Shown one piece after another: positions 1 through 6,350 of a stretch of DNA of 6,523 nt (position 1 is its first letter; every line of letters begins with the position of its first letter). The notes beneath the pieces were generated by a model. It saw only the letters and a program-made list of their open reading frames with translations. It did not search any database and had not been told where the DNA came from. A program made the translations under genes and the position numbers. The DNA comes from DATEVL01 sp035471625 (lineage in GTDB: Bacteria > Chloroflexota > Anaerolineae > Anaerolineales > E44-bin32). Location of the stretch: NCBI GenBank assembly GCA_035471625.1, contig DATIPT010000014.1:1-6523 (forward strand), in the 5' to 3' direction.

Positions 1-24
1 GCTCAGCTCGAGGCCGTTAGGCGG
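1..24 (+). repeat. Right end of an upstream attC recombination site (partial)
   Basis: These 24 bases are identical to 608-631, the right end of the complete attC further along. They contain the R' core box GTTAGGC at 16-22, which matches the attC consensus GTTRRRY, preceded by the L' arm (AGCTCGAG at 5-12). Integron integrases cut after the G of this box, so the cassette boundary lies between 16 and 17. The left arm of this site is outside the window, so its hairpin cannot be checked here. The identity supports an array of cassettes with a homogeneous attC type, as in chromosomal integrons. The GG at 23-24 is also shared, although it lies beyond the core box. Confidence 0.8.
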
Positions 25-623
25 GCGATACGTGGAGCACCCTCTCAGCAGGCCTGGGGAGCCTCGCAGGATTGGAGGGTCCAATGCAGCCATACAGGAT
101 CTACCTCGTCACCTCCTTCAAGGTCCGCCCCGGGAAGGGCCCTGAAGCGAGAAAGTGGTGGCGCGAGAAAGGCGCGCCCGATATCGTCTCAAAGCCCTGG
201 ACCAAATCCCTTCGCTGCTTCGCAGCGCAGTTCGGGCTGGGCCCCGACTACTACCTCGAGGCCTGGCAGGAGATCTCAAACTACTCTGCAATGGACCAGA
301 TCGACCAATGGTTCATTGACAACCCGAAGGAAGGCGAAGCGTACGCCAAGCTCTGGCGCGAAGGCGAAGAGTTCTTCGATTGGGGTCCTACACGTCTGGT
401 GGGCGACTGGCCAGAGTCGTCCATTCTCCCCGATTGACACACAGAATGGCTCCCCAGGCCACATATCCGTTCGCGACACCGGCCAGACTCCGGCCCTGCC
501 ATCGACGCCTCAATGACTCCAATCGCCCGCCTAACAACTCGCTGGAGCCGACCTGGCCAGCCTGGGTCTTGAGTTCGGCGCGATACCAGTCCTGGGCTGG
601 CCAGGCGGCTCAGCTCGAGGCCG
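17..623 (+). mobile_element. Integron gene cassette, 607 bp, one ORF plus attC
   Basis: The unit runs from the cleavage point in the GTTAGGC box at 16-22 to the equivalent point in the GTTAGGC box at 623-629. It has the canonical cassette layout: a short leader, one ORF (84-437) and then its own attC (529-629), all in the same direction. The 91 bases between the ORF stop and the attC (438-528) show no gene or clear signal. No promoter is evident, as expected for cassettes read from an upstream Pc promoter. GC over 121-420 is about 61% by my count, against about 67% in a sample of the amidohydrolase gene (4921-5100), a mild hint of a different origin. Excision as a circle would be integrase-dependent, and no integrase is visible here. 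Confidence 0.8.
84..437 (+). CDS. Cassette-encoded conserved hypothetical protein, possibly alpha/beta-barrel fold
   Basis: The product is 117 residues, probably cytoplasmic, with no signal peptide or membrane segment. I chose ATG at 84 because GGAGGG at 74-79 lies just upstream (4-nt gap). An in-frame TTG at 72 would add four residues but would swallow that ribosome-binding site. The chain starts with a beta-like segment (YRIYLVTSFKV), followed by a charged amphipathic region (GPEARKWWREKGAP). A second hydrophobic/aromatic stretch (YYLEAWQEISNY), a helix with many acidic residues, and a C-terminal GPTRLVGDWPES motif follow. This alternation resembles small dimeric alpha/beta-barrel (ABM/NIPSNAP-like) proteins. 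The pattern looks like a conserved hypothetical family, but I cannot name it and propose no reaction. The intact frame, good start signal and position inside a cassette make it a real gene. The role of such cassette genes is usually accessory to the host. Confidence 0.85.
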   Translation: MQPYRIYLVTSFKVRPGKGPEARKWWREKGAPDIVSKPWTKSLRCFAAQFGLGPDYYLEAWQEISNYSAMDQIDQWFIDNPKEGEAYAKLWREGEEFFDWGPTRLVGDWPESSILPD

Positions 624-629
624 TTAGGC
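529..629 (+). repeat. attC site (59-base element), about 101 bp
   Basis: The R'' box GCCTAAC (529-535, consensus RYYYAAC) and R' box GTTAGGC (623-629, consensus GTTRRRY) are exact reverse complements. The pairing extends outward by CC/GG to 527-631. Inside, 536-537 faces 620-622 as an unpaired spacer, and CTCG 538-541 pairs with CGAG 616-619 (L boxes). GAGCCG 545-550 pairs with CGGCTC 606-611, A551 is an extrahelical base, and the 11 bases 552-562 pair perfectly with 595-605. The remaining 563-594 forms a variable terminal structure. This is the full attC architecture recognised as folded bottom-strand DNA by integron integrases. The orientation matches the cassette ORF. The hairpin may also act as a weak transcript end for the cassette gene. 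A spurious reading frame through this site (380-724) translates to an 'NSLEPT...AAQLEAV' peptide, which is site sequence, not a gene. Confidence 0.88.
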
Positions 630-820
630 GGCGGAGGATTGCGGGTGGAAAGCATGCCACCCTCACCGAGGAATGGCTGCCGGAACAAGACACGCCTCCA
701 CGCCCTGAGTGGTTCTTGGGGTAGACTCGTGAGGGTCTCGTCGAGGAATCCGGCGGACGGTCGAGTGTCCGGACCGAAGGCAATCCCAGGCGGGACCGAT
801 CGACCCAGACACGAACTGAC
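630..820. other. Junction between cassette array and luxR-type gene, no gene seen
   Basis: These 191 bases separate the last visible attC from the regulator. I see no convincing ORF: a frame opening with TTG at 639 behind GGAGG (633-637) yields a 61-residue basic, low-complexity product with no recognisable fold. There is no second attC before the regulator, so 623 is either the end of the array or the start of a last cassette without its own attC. A TAGACT at 722-727 could be a -10 element for the regulator, but no -35 is seen at the right distance. The regulator's frame is closed by TAG at 722-724. Confidence 0.4.
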
Positions 821-3493
821 TTGAGCCCGGATACACTGCTCGTCGCCAAATCGACGATCCCCCCCTTGCGCGCCGACAGCATGGACCGGCCTCGTCTGGT
901 GCAGGCTTTGGCTGGCGCGCTCGATCGCAAGCTGACCCTCCTGTCGGCGCCGGCCGGCTACGGCAAGACCACCCTGCTGAGCGCCTGGGCCAGGAACGTG
1001 GGTATCCCGGTCGCCTGGGTCACGTTGGATGAAGCCGACAACGACCCGGCGCGCCTCTTCACCTATCTTGCCACTTCGTTGTCGACCATCGCCGATGGCC
1101 TCGGGGCGGCGACTCTCGCCGTGCTGAACTCCCCCCTTCCCCCATCAGCCGATCGACTGGCCACGTCCCTGATCCATGATCTGAGCGGGTTCAAGGGTGA
1201 GTTGGCGATGGTCATGGACGACTATCATTTCATCGACTCCACGCCTGTTCACGAGGCGATTGGCCTCTTGCTCAGGCATCTCCCGCCCGACACGCATGTC
1301 GTGATCGCGTCCCGCTCCGATCCACGGCTGCCCTTGGCGAGCCTGCGGGGAGCGGGACAGCTGATCGAGCTGCGGGCGGACGACTTGCGATTCACGGCGG
1401 AAGAGACGGCATCGTTTCTCAAGAAGTCGATGGGACTCGACCTCCCTGAGCCCGCTCTCACTTCGCTGGGCGAGAAGGTTGAGGGATGGGCGGTGGGGCT
1501 TCAGCTGGCAGGCCTGGCCCTGCGCCAACGGGAAGATCCCCAGGAGTTCATCGACGAGTTCAGCGGCAGTCATCGGTACGTCATCGATTTCCTCACGGAT
1601 GAAGTCCTACTGAAACAACCGGAAGAAGTCCGTCTCTTCCTGCTCCAGACCTCGATCCTGGAGAACCTGACGGCGGCGCTCTGCGACGCGGTCACCGGCC
1701 GGCGCGACAGCCACGAGCTCCTCCGCGAATTGGATTCGACCAACCTCTTCGTGGTCCCATTGGATGAACGCCGGGAGTCGTACCGATATCACAACCTCTT
1801 TCGCGATGCCTTGACGCATCGACTGCTGCGGGATGTTGGGAAGCACGCGGTGCGCGAACTGCACCTCAGAGCCGCGGCCAGATGTGAGGAGGACAATCTC
1901 AAGGACGAGGCTCTGGGGCACTATATGAAGGCGGAAGCCCATCCGCAGGCGGCGGAACTGGTCGAAGCTGCCGGGATGGAGATCCTGGCAGAGGGCCAGC
2001 TCCGCAGGCTCCAGCGGTGGATCGATGCCTTGCCCGTTGACCTCGTCCGGCAACGGCCGTGGCTGTCCATCCAGGCTGCATGGATCCACAATCTGACCGG
2101 AAGGTTCGATCAGATGGAGCTCCGCCTGCAGGACGCCGAGCGTGCCTCGAGCTCATCGGATGCCCATCAGGCCCGCAAGATCCGAGGCTACGTCGCCACC
2201 ATACGGGCCGGCGCAGCGCGGAAACAGCACGACGCCTCGTCAGCCATCCGCCATCTGGAACAGGCGCTCAAGGAGTTGCCGCCCGCCGATCGGATGGTAC
2301 GAAGCTCAGCGCACTTCAATCTGGGAAGCACCTACCTCGATCTCGGCGATGTCGGACGAGCGGAAGCGGAGCTGAGGGCGGCCCTCCAGGGGGCGGAGGG
2401 CACGCGCAATGCCTACACCATCATCGCCGGAAGAAGCTATCTGGGGGACACCTTTGTCCTGAAGGGGCAGTTGCGACGCGCGGTGCGCACCTACCACCGG
2501 GCGATCCGGGACGGCATAGCGCTGAACCCCGGGAAGCCACTGCCGCTCGCCGCCTATGCGCACAGCGGCCTGGGCGCCGTGCTCTACGAGCAGAACGCCC
2601 TCGATCAGGCTGAGGACGAAATCCGTCAGGCGCTCGAGCTGGGGGAGCTCCTGTCGGATCGGACGGTGGAGCGACGGTGCCTGCCTGCGCTCGCCGGATT
2701 GCTGGGCGCGAGGGGATCGGTCGAAGCGGCCGAGGCGACCTGGGAGCAGGCGCTCGACCTGGCGCAAGGGTTCGACGATCTCGTCGGCGTTGAGTACCTG
2801 AAAGCCTCCCGAGCCCGCATGTGGCTGATGCGCGCCGCAATGGGAACGGATCGAGATCCACCGCCGGCCTCTGCCGACTGGGCCGAAGAATACCGCTCGA
2901 AGGATCACGCGACGGACGAGTATCACGAGAGTTCTGCTCAGTTGACCCTGGCCTGGCTGGAAATCGTGGAAGGCATCCCCAGGCAGGCAGCTTTGAGGCT
3001 GGAGAGGCTAGCGGAGGCGGGGCGGGCCGCCGGGCGCCTGGACTGCGTCATTCGGAGCAAGGCCTGTCTTGCATTGGCCCACCAGGGCGCGGGCGCTTCC
3101 GACGCGGCGCGGGCGGCGCTTCAGGATGCGCTCACGCTCGCTGCCCCTGAAGGGTACATTCGGACCTTCGTGGACTTCGGTCGCTCGATGCGGGGTCTGC
3201 TTGAAGACGAAGCCACCCGTGGCCCGAATCGGGACTACCCGCGGACACTGCTTGGAGCCTTCCCCTCGGACGCCCGGCTTGCCGGTCAGGACGCCCTGGC
3301 CGAGCCGCTCACCAACCGCGAGATCGAAATCCTGCGGCTGCTGGCAGCGGGTCACAGCAACCAGGAGATCGCCGATCGATTGGTGATCGCGCTGGGCACC
3401 GTCAAGCAGTACAACCACATCATCTTCCGCAAGCTCGAGGTCCGCAGCCGTGGCGAGGCGTCCCGGCGCGCCCGCGAGCTTCGCCTCCTCTAG
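821..3493 (+). CDS. MalT-like LuxR-family transcriptional regulator (STAND ATPase + TPR-like + HTH)
   Basis: This is an 890-residue transcription factor of the MalT/LAL type, close to the family's usual 850-950. Residues 1-18 (LLVAKSTIPPLR) match the conserved N-terminus of the family. The P-loop follows at 43-51 (APAGYGKTT, Lys49), then Walker B at 128-138 (LAMVMDDYHFI, Asp133/134) and a sensor-like segment at 159-176 (HVVIASRSDPRLPLASLR). Residues 200-345 resemble the winged-helix part of the NTPase module. Residues 350-790 are helical and TPR-like, with repeats recognisable near 494-527, 577-612 and 616-650; in MalT the equivalent region binds the inducer. The HTH is at 830-890 (LTNREIEILRLLAAGHSNQEIADRL, then GTVKQYNHIIFRKLEV). 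The start is TTG at 821, since the conserved N-terminus needs it and no other standard start lies between it and the upstream stop at 722-724. No Shine-Dalgarno sequence precedes it, so translation may be weak or leaderless. By family mechanism it is an ATP-dependent activator. The ligand is unknown, and its position suggests it controls the two genes that follow. Confidence 0.93.
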   Translation: MSPDTLLVAKSTIPPLRADSMDRPRLVQALAGALDRKLTLLSAPAGYGKTTLLSAWARNVGIPVAWVTLDEADNDPARLFTYLATSLSTIADGLGAATLAVLNSPLPPSADRLATSLIHDLSGFKGELAMVMDDYHFIDSTPVHEAIGLLLRHLPPDTHVVIASRSDPRLPLASLRGAGQLIELRADDLRFTAEETASFLKKSMGLDLPEPALTSLGEKVEGWAVGLQLAGLALRQREDPQEFIDEFSGSHRYVIDFLTDEVLLKQPEEVRLFLLQTSILENLTAALCDAVTGRRDSHELLRELDSTNLFVVPLDERRESYRYHNLFRDALTHRLLRDVGKHAVRELHLRAAARCEEDNLKDEALGHYMKAEAHPQAAELVEAAGMEILAEGQLRRLQRWIDALPVDLVRQRPWLSIQAAWIHNLTGRFDQMELRLQDAERASSSSDAHQARKIRGYVATIRAGAARKQHDASSAIRHLEQALKELPPADRMVRSSAHFNLGSTYLDLGDVGRAEAELRAALQGAEGTRNAYTIIAGRSYLGDTFVLKGQLRRAVRTYHRAIRDGIALNPGKPLPLAAYAHSGLGAVLYEQNALDQAEDEIRQALELGELLSDRTVERRCLPALAGLLGARGSVEAAEATWEQALDLAQGFDDLVGVEYLKASRARMWLMRAAMGTDRDPPPASADWAEEYRSKDHATDEYHESSAQLTLAWLEIVEGIPRQAALRLERLAEAGRAAGRLDCVIRSKACLALAHQGAGASDAARAALQDALTLAAPEGYIRTFVDFGRSMRGLLEDEATRGPNRDYPRTLLGAFPSDARLAGQDALAEPLTNREIEILRLLAAGHSNQEIADRLVIALGTVKQYNHIIFRKLEVRSRGEASRRARELRLL

Positions 3494-3529
3494 ACGACCC
3501 CCGCCTTCCTCCCAACCTAACTGCAAGAC

Positions 3530-3543
3530 CTAACCCCGGTTAG
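3530..3543. promoter_or_regulatory. Palindromic operator candidate for the adjacent LuxR-type regulator
   Basis: CTAACC and GGTTAG form a perfect inverted repeat with a 2-base centre (CC), 36 bp after the regulator's stop and 83 bp before the lipoprotein start. A third half-site-like copy, ACCTAAC at 3515-3521, repeats 13 bp upstream of the ACCTAAC at 3528-3534. If TAGACT at 3567-3572 is the -10, with transcription starting near 3579, the palindrome centre sits near -42. That is where a class II activator touches RNA polymerase. No good -35 hexamer is present (TGGCCC at 3544-3549), which fits activator dependence. The link to this particular LuxR protein is inference. Confidence 0.5.
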
Positions 3544-3566
3544 TGGCCCGGGCGCGGATCCGCCCA

Positions 3567-3572
3567 TAGACT
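3567..3572 (+). promoter_or_regulatory. -10 element candidate (TAGACT) for the lipoprotein-amidohydrolase unit
   Basis: TAGACT differs from TATAAT at two positions and lies 54 bp before the lipoprotein ATG, with the palindrome placed suitably upstream. The 8-mer TAGACTCG also occurs at 722-729 ahead of the regulator. By a rough chance estimate (about 190 x 130 comparisons over 65,536 possible 8-mers) such sharing is not rare, so it is weak support. Confidence 0.35.
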
Positions 3573-3626
3573 CGCCTCGATGGGAAGTGGAACGACGGAT
3601 ACCAGTCCAATGGAGGGAAGACGGGC

Positions 3627-4319
3627 ATGTTGGCCAACCATTCAAGATCGAAGGCGGCCGCCGCAGCATTCGTGTTGCTGGCTCTCACCCTGGCGGGATG
3701 CGCGGGTCAGTTGACACCCACTCGTGAGACGGAAGGGCAGGCTCCGGATCAGCCGTCCGAGGCGCCGGCCATCGACCTTCAGGAAGCCGAATCGGTGACG
3801 GAGATGTTCACCCTGATGGTCCCAGAAGGCTGGAGCCAAGAAGAAGTAGTCCCGGGGGCCGCGTTCGTCATGGCCAGCTCGGAAGCTGCGCTGGATCGCT
3901 ACCGGGCCACTGGAGGCGCCGAAGAAGGCGATCTGGTCGTCAACGTCGGGTTCCTGCCATATCGACTGCTCGAGACCAACGAACTTCGGGCACTCGACTT
4001 CCAGGTTGACGCCTCGCCGGATGTCTTTCTTCAATCGCTGATGCCGATGTTCCTCGTCGATCCCGGTCTGACGTTCAGCCAGGCGGATCTCGTTTCGCTG
4101 GGCAACGACCGCGAGGCCGGCAGGATGACCGTCTCCGCCGAGGGGCAGGAGGGAATCGTGCTGATGTTCCCGGCCGGCGATCGTGTGATCGCCTTCGTTT
4201 CGGCCGTCACCTCACCCGGCGGGATGGCGCAGTTCGAGGACATCACCTACTCCATCGCCTCCGGGGTGACCTTCGGTGGCGACTCGGATGCGCTTTTTGG
4301 CGCTCTTCTGGGAGGCTAG
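3627..4319 (+). CDS. Secreted lipoprotein with a VPxGW alpha/beta domain
   Basis: A 230-residue predicted lipoprotein. GGAGGG at 3612-3617 lies 9 nt before the ATG, a strong ribosome-binding site. The N-terminus has Arg/Lys (residues 7 and 9), a hydrophobic core (about 10-21) and the lipobox LAGC at 22-25, so Cys25 should be lipidated and the mature protein held outside the membrane. A Pro/Glu/Gln-rich linker spans about 28-55. The globular part (about 57-215) begins MFTLMVPEGW (60-69), then PGAAFVMASSEAALDRY, several short beta-like stretches and VIAFVSAVTS. That pattern resembles the PsbP/DcrB-like fold of small exported proteins. No catalytic motif is visible, so a binding or assembly role is more likely than enzymatic activity. 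It is followed after 3 bp by the amidohydrolase, whose tail also starts VPxGW, so the two probably form an operon and may act together. The exact function is unknown. Confidence 0.85.
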   Translation: MLANHSRSKAAAAAFVLLALTLAGCAGQLTPTRETEGQAPDQPSEAPAIDLQEAESVTEMFTLMVPEGWSQEEVVPGAAFVMASSEAALDRYRATGGAEEGDLVVNVGFLPYRLLETNELRALDFQVDASPDVFLQSLMPMFLVDPGLTFSQADLVSLGNDREAGRMTVSAEGQEGIVLMFPAGDRVIAFVSAVTSPGGMAQFEDITYSIASGVTFGGDSDALFGALLGG

Positions 4320-4322
4320 GCA

Positions 4323-6290
4323 ATGGGTAACCGGACTTGGAAGCCGCAGGCCAGGAGGCTGCCTGTGATGGATACCGTCCTGATCTGGGCCAAGGTTCTG
4401 GGCGTGGCGGCCGTCGTCTCCCTGATCCTGACCCCCATGGCACGGGCCAGGGCCCAGGGACAAGAGACGACGGCCATCGTCGGCGTCAACGTCATCCCCA
4501 TGGACAGCGACCGATGGCTCACGGGGCAGACGGTGATCGTGCAAGGGGATCGTATCGTCGAGATCGGCCCGGCGAACCAAGTCCGGGTTCCCGCCGATGC
4601 ACTGGTGATCGAGGGGAAGGGCGGCTATCTCATCCCCGGGCTCGCCGACATGCACTTCCACATCCTCGATAACCTGGACTCGCTTACCCTTGCGCTCGCC
4701 AACGGGGTGACCACCGTTCGGGATCCGAACGCCAACTACGTCCGCACCGGCCCGCAGATCCTGGCAGCCCGCGACCAGATCGCGGCCGGGGAAATGCTCG
4801 GACCGACCATCACCGCGGCCAGGCACGTCATCGCCCTGGCGCCTCAGTTCGCCCACGCATTCGAGAATGTCGATCGGGCCGTTGGCCCTTGGCTGGCAAT
4901 CGACCGGGCGAAGTTCGAACTGGCGACCGACCCGGACACGGCCCGAAGACTCGTCATCCAGGCTCACGACGAAGGCTACGACTACATCAAGGTCAACTGG
5001 TATCTCAGCCGGGAAACCTTCGAGGCCGTCGCCGCCACCGCGGACGAGCTGGGGATGCCGATGCTGGCGCACGTGCCCGCGGCCGTCGGGATTGAAGACC
5101 TCGTGCGAGCCGGGGCCGAGATCCAGCACAATGGGAACCTGATGGCCTTCTACGCCAAGAACTACACGCGCCAGCCTGGACCCAATTACCTGGACGCCTT
5201 CGATCTGTCCGAAGCGGATCAGCGGATGCCCGAGCTGGTCGCGCTGATGAGCGAAGCCGGCGTCGCCTTCACCCCGACCATGATCGTGGACGTGACGGCC
5301 TTCACGCTCTTTGACGATCTGCCGGATTGGAGTGCTTCGTCGGTCTTCGAACGAGAGGAATACCGGTACGTGCCGCCGGCCTACCTCAGGACCTGGAAGG
5401 ACGCTGCCGGCGGGGAGTTTGGGGGGGTCGCGCGGGCGAGGGGCGCGACCAGCGTGGAGGAGATCGTGCCACAGCCGGAGGCGCGGGAGGAGATCCTCAG
5501 TCTGGAGCTTCGGCAGCTCAAGGCCTTCGTCGATGCCGGCATTCCGGTGTTGGTCGGAAGCGACTCGAGCGCGGTTGGCGTGGTGTGGGGATTCTCGATC
5601 CACAGGGAGCTGGAGCTCTTCGTCCAGGCCGGGTTGACGCCGTACCAGGCCCTCGCTTCGGCAACGCGAATCCCTGCCGAGGTGATGGGAAACCCGCAGG
5701 ATTGGGGCACAATCGAGGTCGGGAAGCGGGCGGACATGGTGCTGCTTCGCTCCAACCCGCTGGAGGACATCGGCAACACGCGCTCCATCGAAGGCGTGAT
5801 GGTGCGTGGGCGCTGGCTCCCCCAGGCCGAACTGCAGGGCATGCTCGACACACTGTCGGCCGGCTACGAGGCGCAGAGTGCGATCGAGCTGGTTCCCTAC
5901 GCGAACGATGCCATGGGATACCGCGGCGTTGTTCCAGCCGGCTGGCGCGAACTGGCCCCCGGTGTGCACGCCCGGGGCGATCCGGCCTCGGATCCCACGG
6001 TGCTGGTCCAGCGCAGCGCGCCCAAGGAATCCGCGGAGGAACTCATCGCGGGAACGCTGGGCGAATTCGGCGCCGAAGGATTGCCGTCCGAACCGATGGA
6101 CACCGTCGAGGCCGGTGCCCACTCCTGGAAACTCTACATGATCCAGGCCCGGTCGACCCTGGCCGCGGCCGTTGCCGAGAGCGAAACGACGACCTATCTG
6201 GTCGTCCTATCGGCCGCGCCGGAAGAGATGGATGCGCTGGTTGAAACCGTGTTCTTCCCGGCGCTGGGCGCCCTTGCGGACAGTCCGTAG
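4323..6290 (+). CDS. Secreted metal-dependent amidohydrolase fused to a C-terminal VPxGW domain
   Basis: Up to 655 residues. A signal peptide (hydrophobic about 17-38, then ARARAQ) is followed by an amidohydrolase-superfamily domain (about 50-500) of the imidazolonepropionase/Xaa-Pro dipeptidase-like group. It opens with the beta-sandwich segment VIVQGDRIVEIGP and closes with GTIEVGKRADMVLL. All expected metal ligands are present: His111 and His113 (ADMHFH), Lys223 (YIKVNWY, the carboxylated lysine), His250 (LAHVP), His269 (IQHNG) and Asp414 (VGSDSS). It should be a working hydrolase of an amide, peptide or lactone bond outside the cytoplasm; the substrate cannot be read from sequence. Residues about 520-655 are an extra domain (YRGVVPAGWRELAPG, then SWKLYMI and TTYLVVL) not found in ordinary amidohydrolases. 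Two starts are plausible. ATG 4323 has GGGAGG at 4310-4315 inside the preceding gene and gives a positively charged N-region. GTG 4365/ATG 4368 has AGGAGG at 4353-4358 but a poorly charged signal peptide. I prefer 4323. It is translationally linked to the lipoprotein. Confidence 0.92.
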   Translation: MGNRTWKPQARRLPVMDTVLIWAKVLGVAAVVSLILTPMARARAQGQETTAIVGVNVIPMDSDRWLTGQTVIVQGDRIVEIGPANQVRVPADALVIEGKGGYLIPGLADMHFHILDNLDSLTLALANGVTTVRDPNANYVRTGPQILAARDQIAAGEMLGPTITAARHVIALAPQFAHAFENVDRAVGPWLAIDRAKFELATDPDTARRLVIQAHDEGYDYIKVNWYLSRETFEAVAATADELGMPMLAHVPAAVGIEDLVRAGAEIQHNGNLMAFYAKNYTRQPGPNYLDAFDLSEADQRMPELVALMSEAGVAFTPTMIVDVTAFTLFDDLPDWSASSVFEREEYRYVPPAYLRTWKDAAGGEFGGVARARGATSVEEIVPQPEAREEILSLELRQLKAFVDAGIPVLVGSDSSAVGVVWGFSIHRELELFVQAGLTPYQALASATRIPAEVMGNPQDWGTIEVGKRADMVLLRSNPLEDIGNTRSIEGVMVRGRWLPQAELQGMLDTLSAGYEAQSAIELVPYANDAMGYRGVVPAGWRELAPGVHARGDPASDPTVLVQRSAPKESAEELIAGTLGEFGAEGLPSEPMDTVEAGAHSWKLYMIQARSTLAAAVAESETTTYLVVLSAAPEEMDALVETVFFPALGALADSP

Positions 6291-6350
6291 TGCTTTCAGC
6301 GCCGTGCTCGGCGGGTATTCGGCGGCCCGCTCTCCTTCCGCTCGGGGGTG

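Noticed and set aside
380..724. 114-residue plus-strand frame running through the attC
   Set aside because: Its middle is simply translated attC sequence (NSLEPT...AAQLEAV), it overlaps the real cassette gene in another frame, and it has no fold-like pattern.
639..824. 61-residue frame after the attC with GGAGG two bases upstream of TTG
   Set aside because: The product is basic and Pro/Arg/Gly/Ser-rich without secondary-structure pattern, and the ribosome-binding distance is too short; probably chance in GC-rich DNA.
3516..3544. CCTAAC...GGTTAG as a possible second attC type site
   Set aside because: Far too short (under 30 bp), the right box GTTAGTG does not fit GTTRRRY, and there is no L-box or stem structure. 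An operator fits better.
3550..3565. GGGCG/CGCCC inverted repeat containing the GCGGATCCGC palindrome, as a terminator for the regulator gene
   Set aside because: No T-rich tract follows, and it lies between the operator candidate and the -10 candidate; short palindromes are common at this GC content.
4212..6122. 636-residue minus-strand frame opposite the amidohydrolase
   Set aside because: It is a long antisense shadow of a GC-rich gene. The plus strand carries a complete metal-ligand set and a good ribosome-binding site, while the antisense product is His/Arg/Gly-rich without domains.
5327..6244. 305-residue alternative plus-strand frame inside the amidohydrolase
   Set aside because: Out-of-frame shadow: Gly/Arg-rich product, no start signal, and entirely inside a well-supported gene.
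6301..6330. GCCG-tgct-CGGC and GCGGG...CCCGC inverted repeats after the amidohydrolase as a terminator
   Set aside because: Stems are only 4-5 bp with no following T run; too weak to call an intrinsic terminator.
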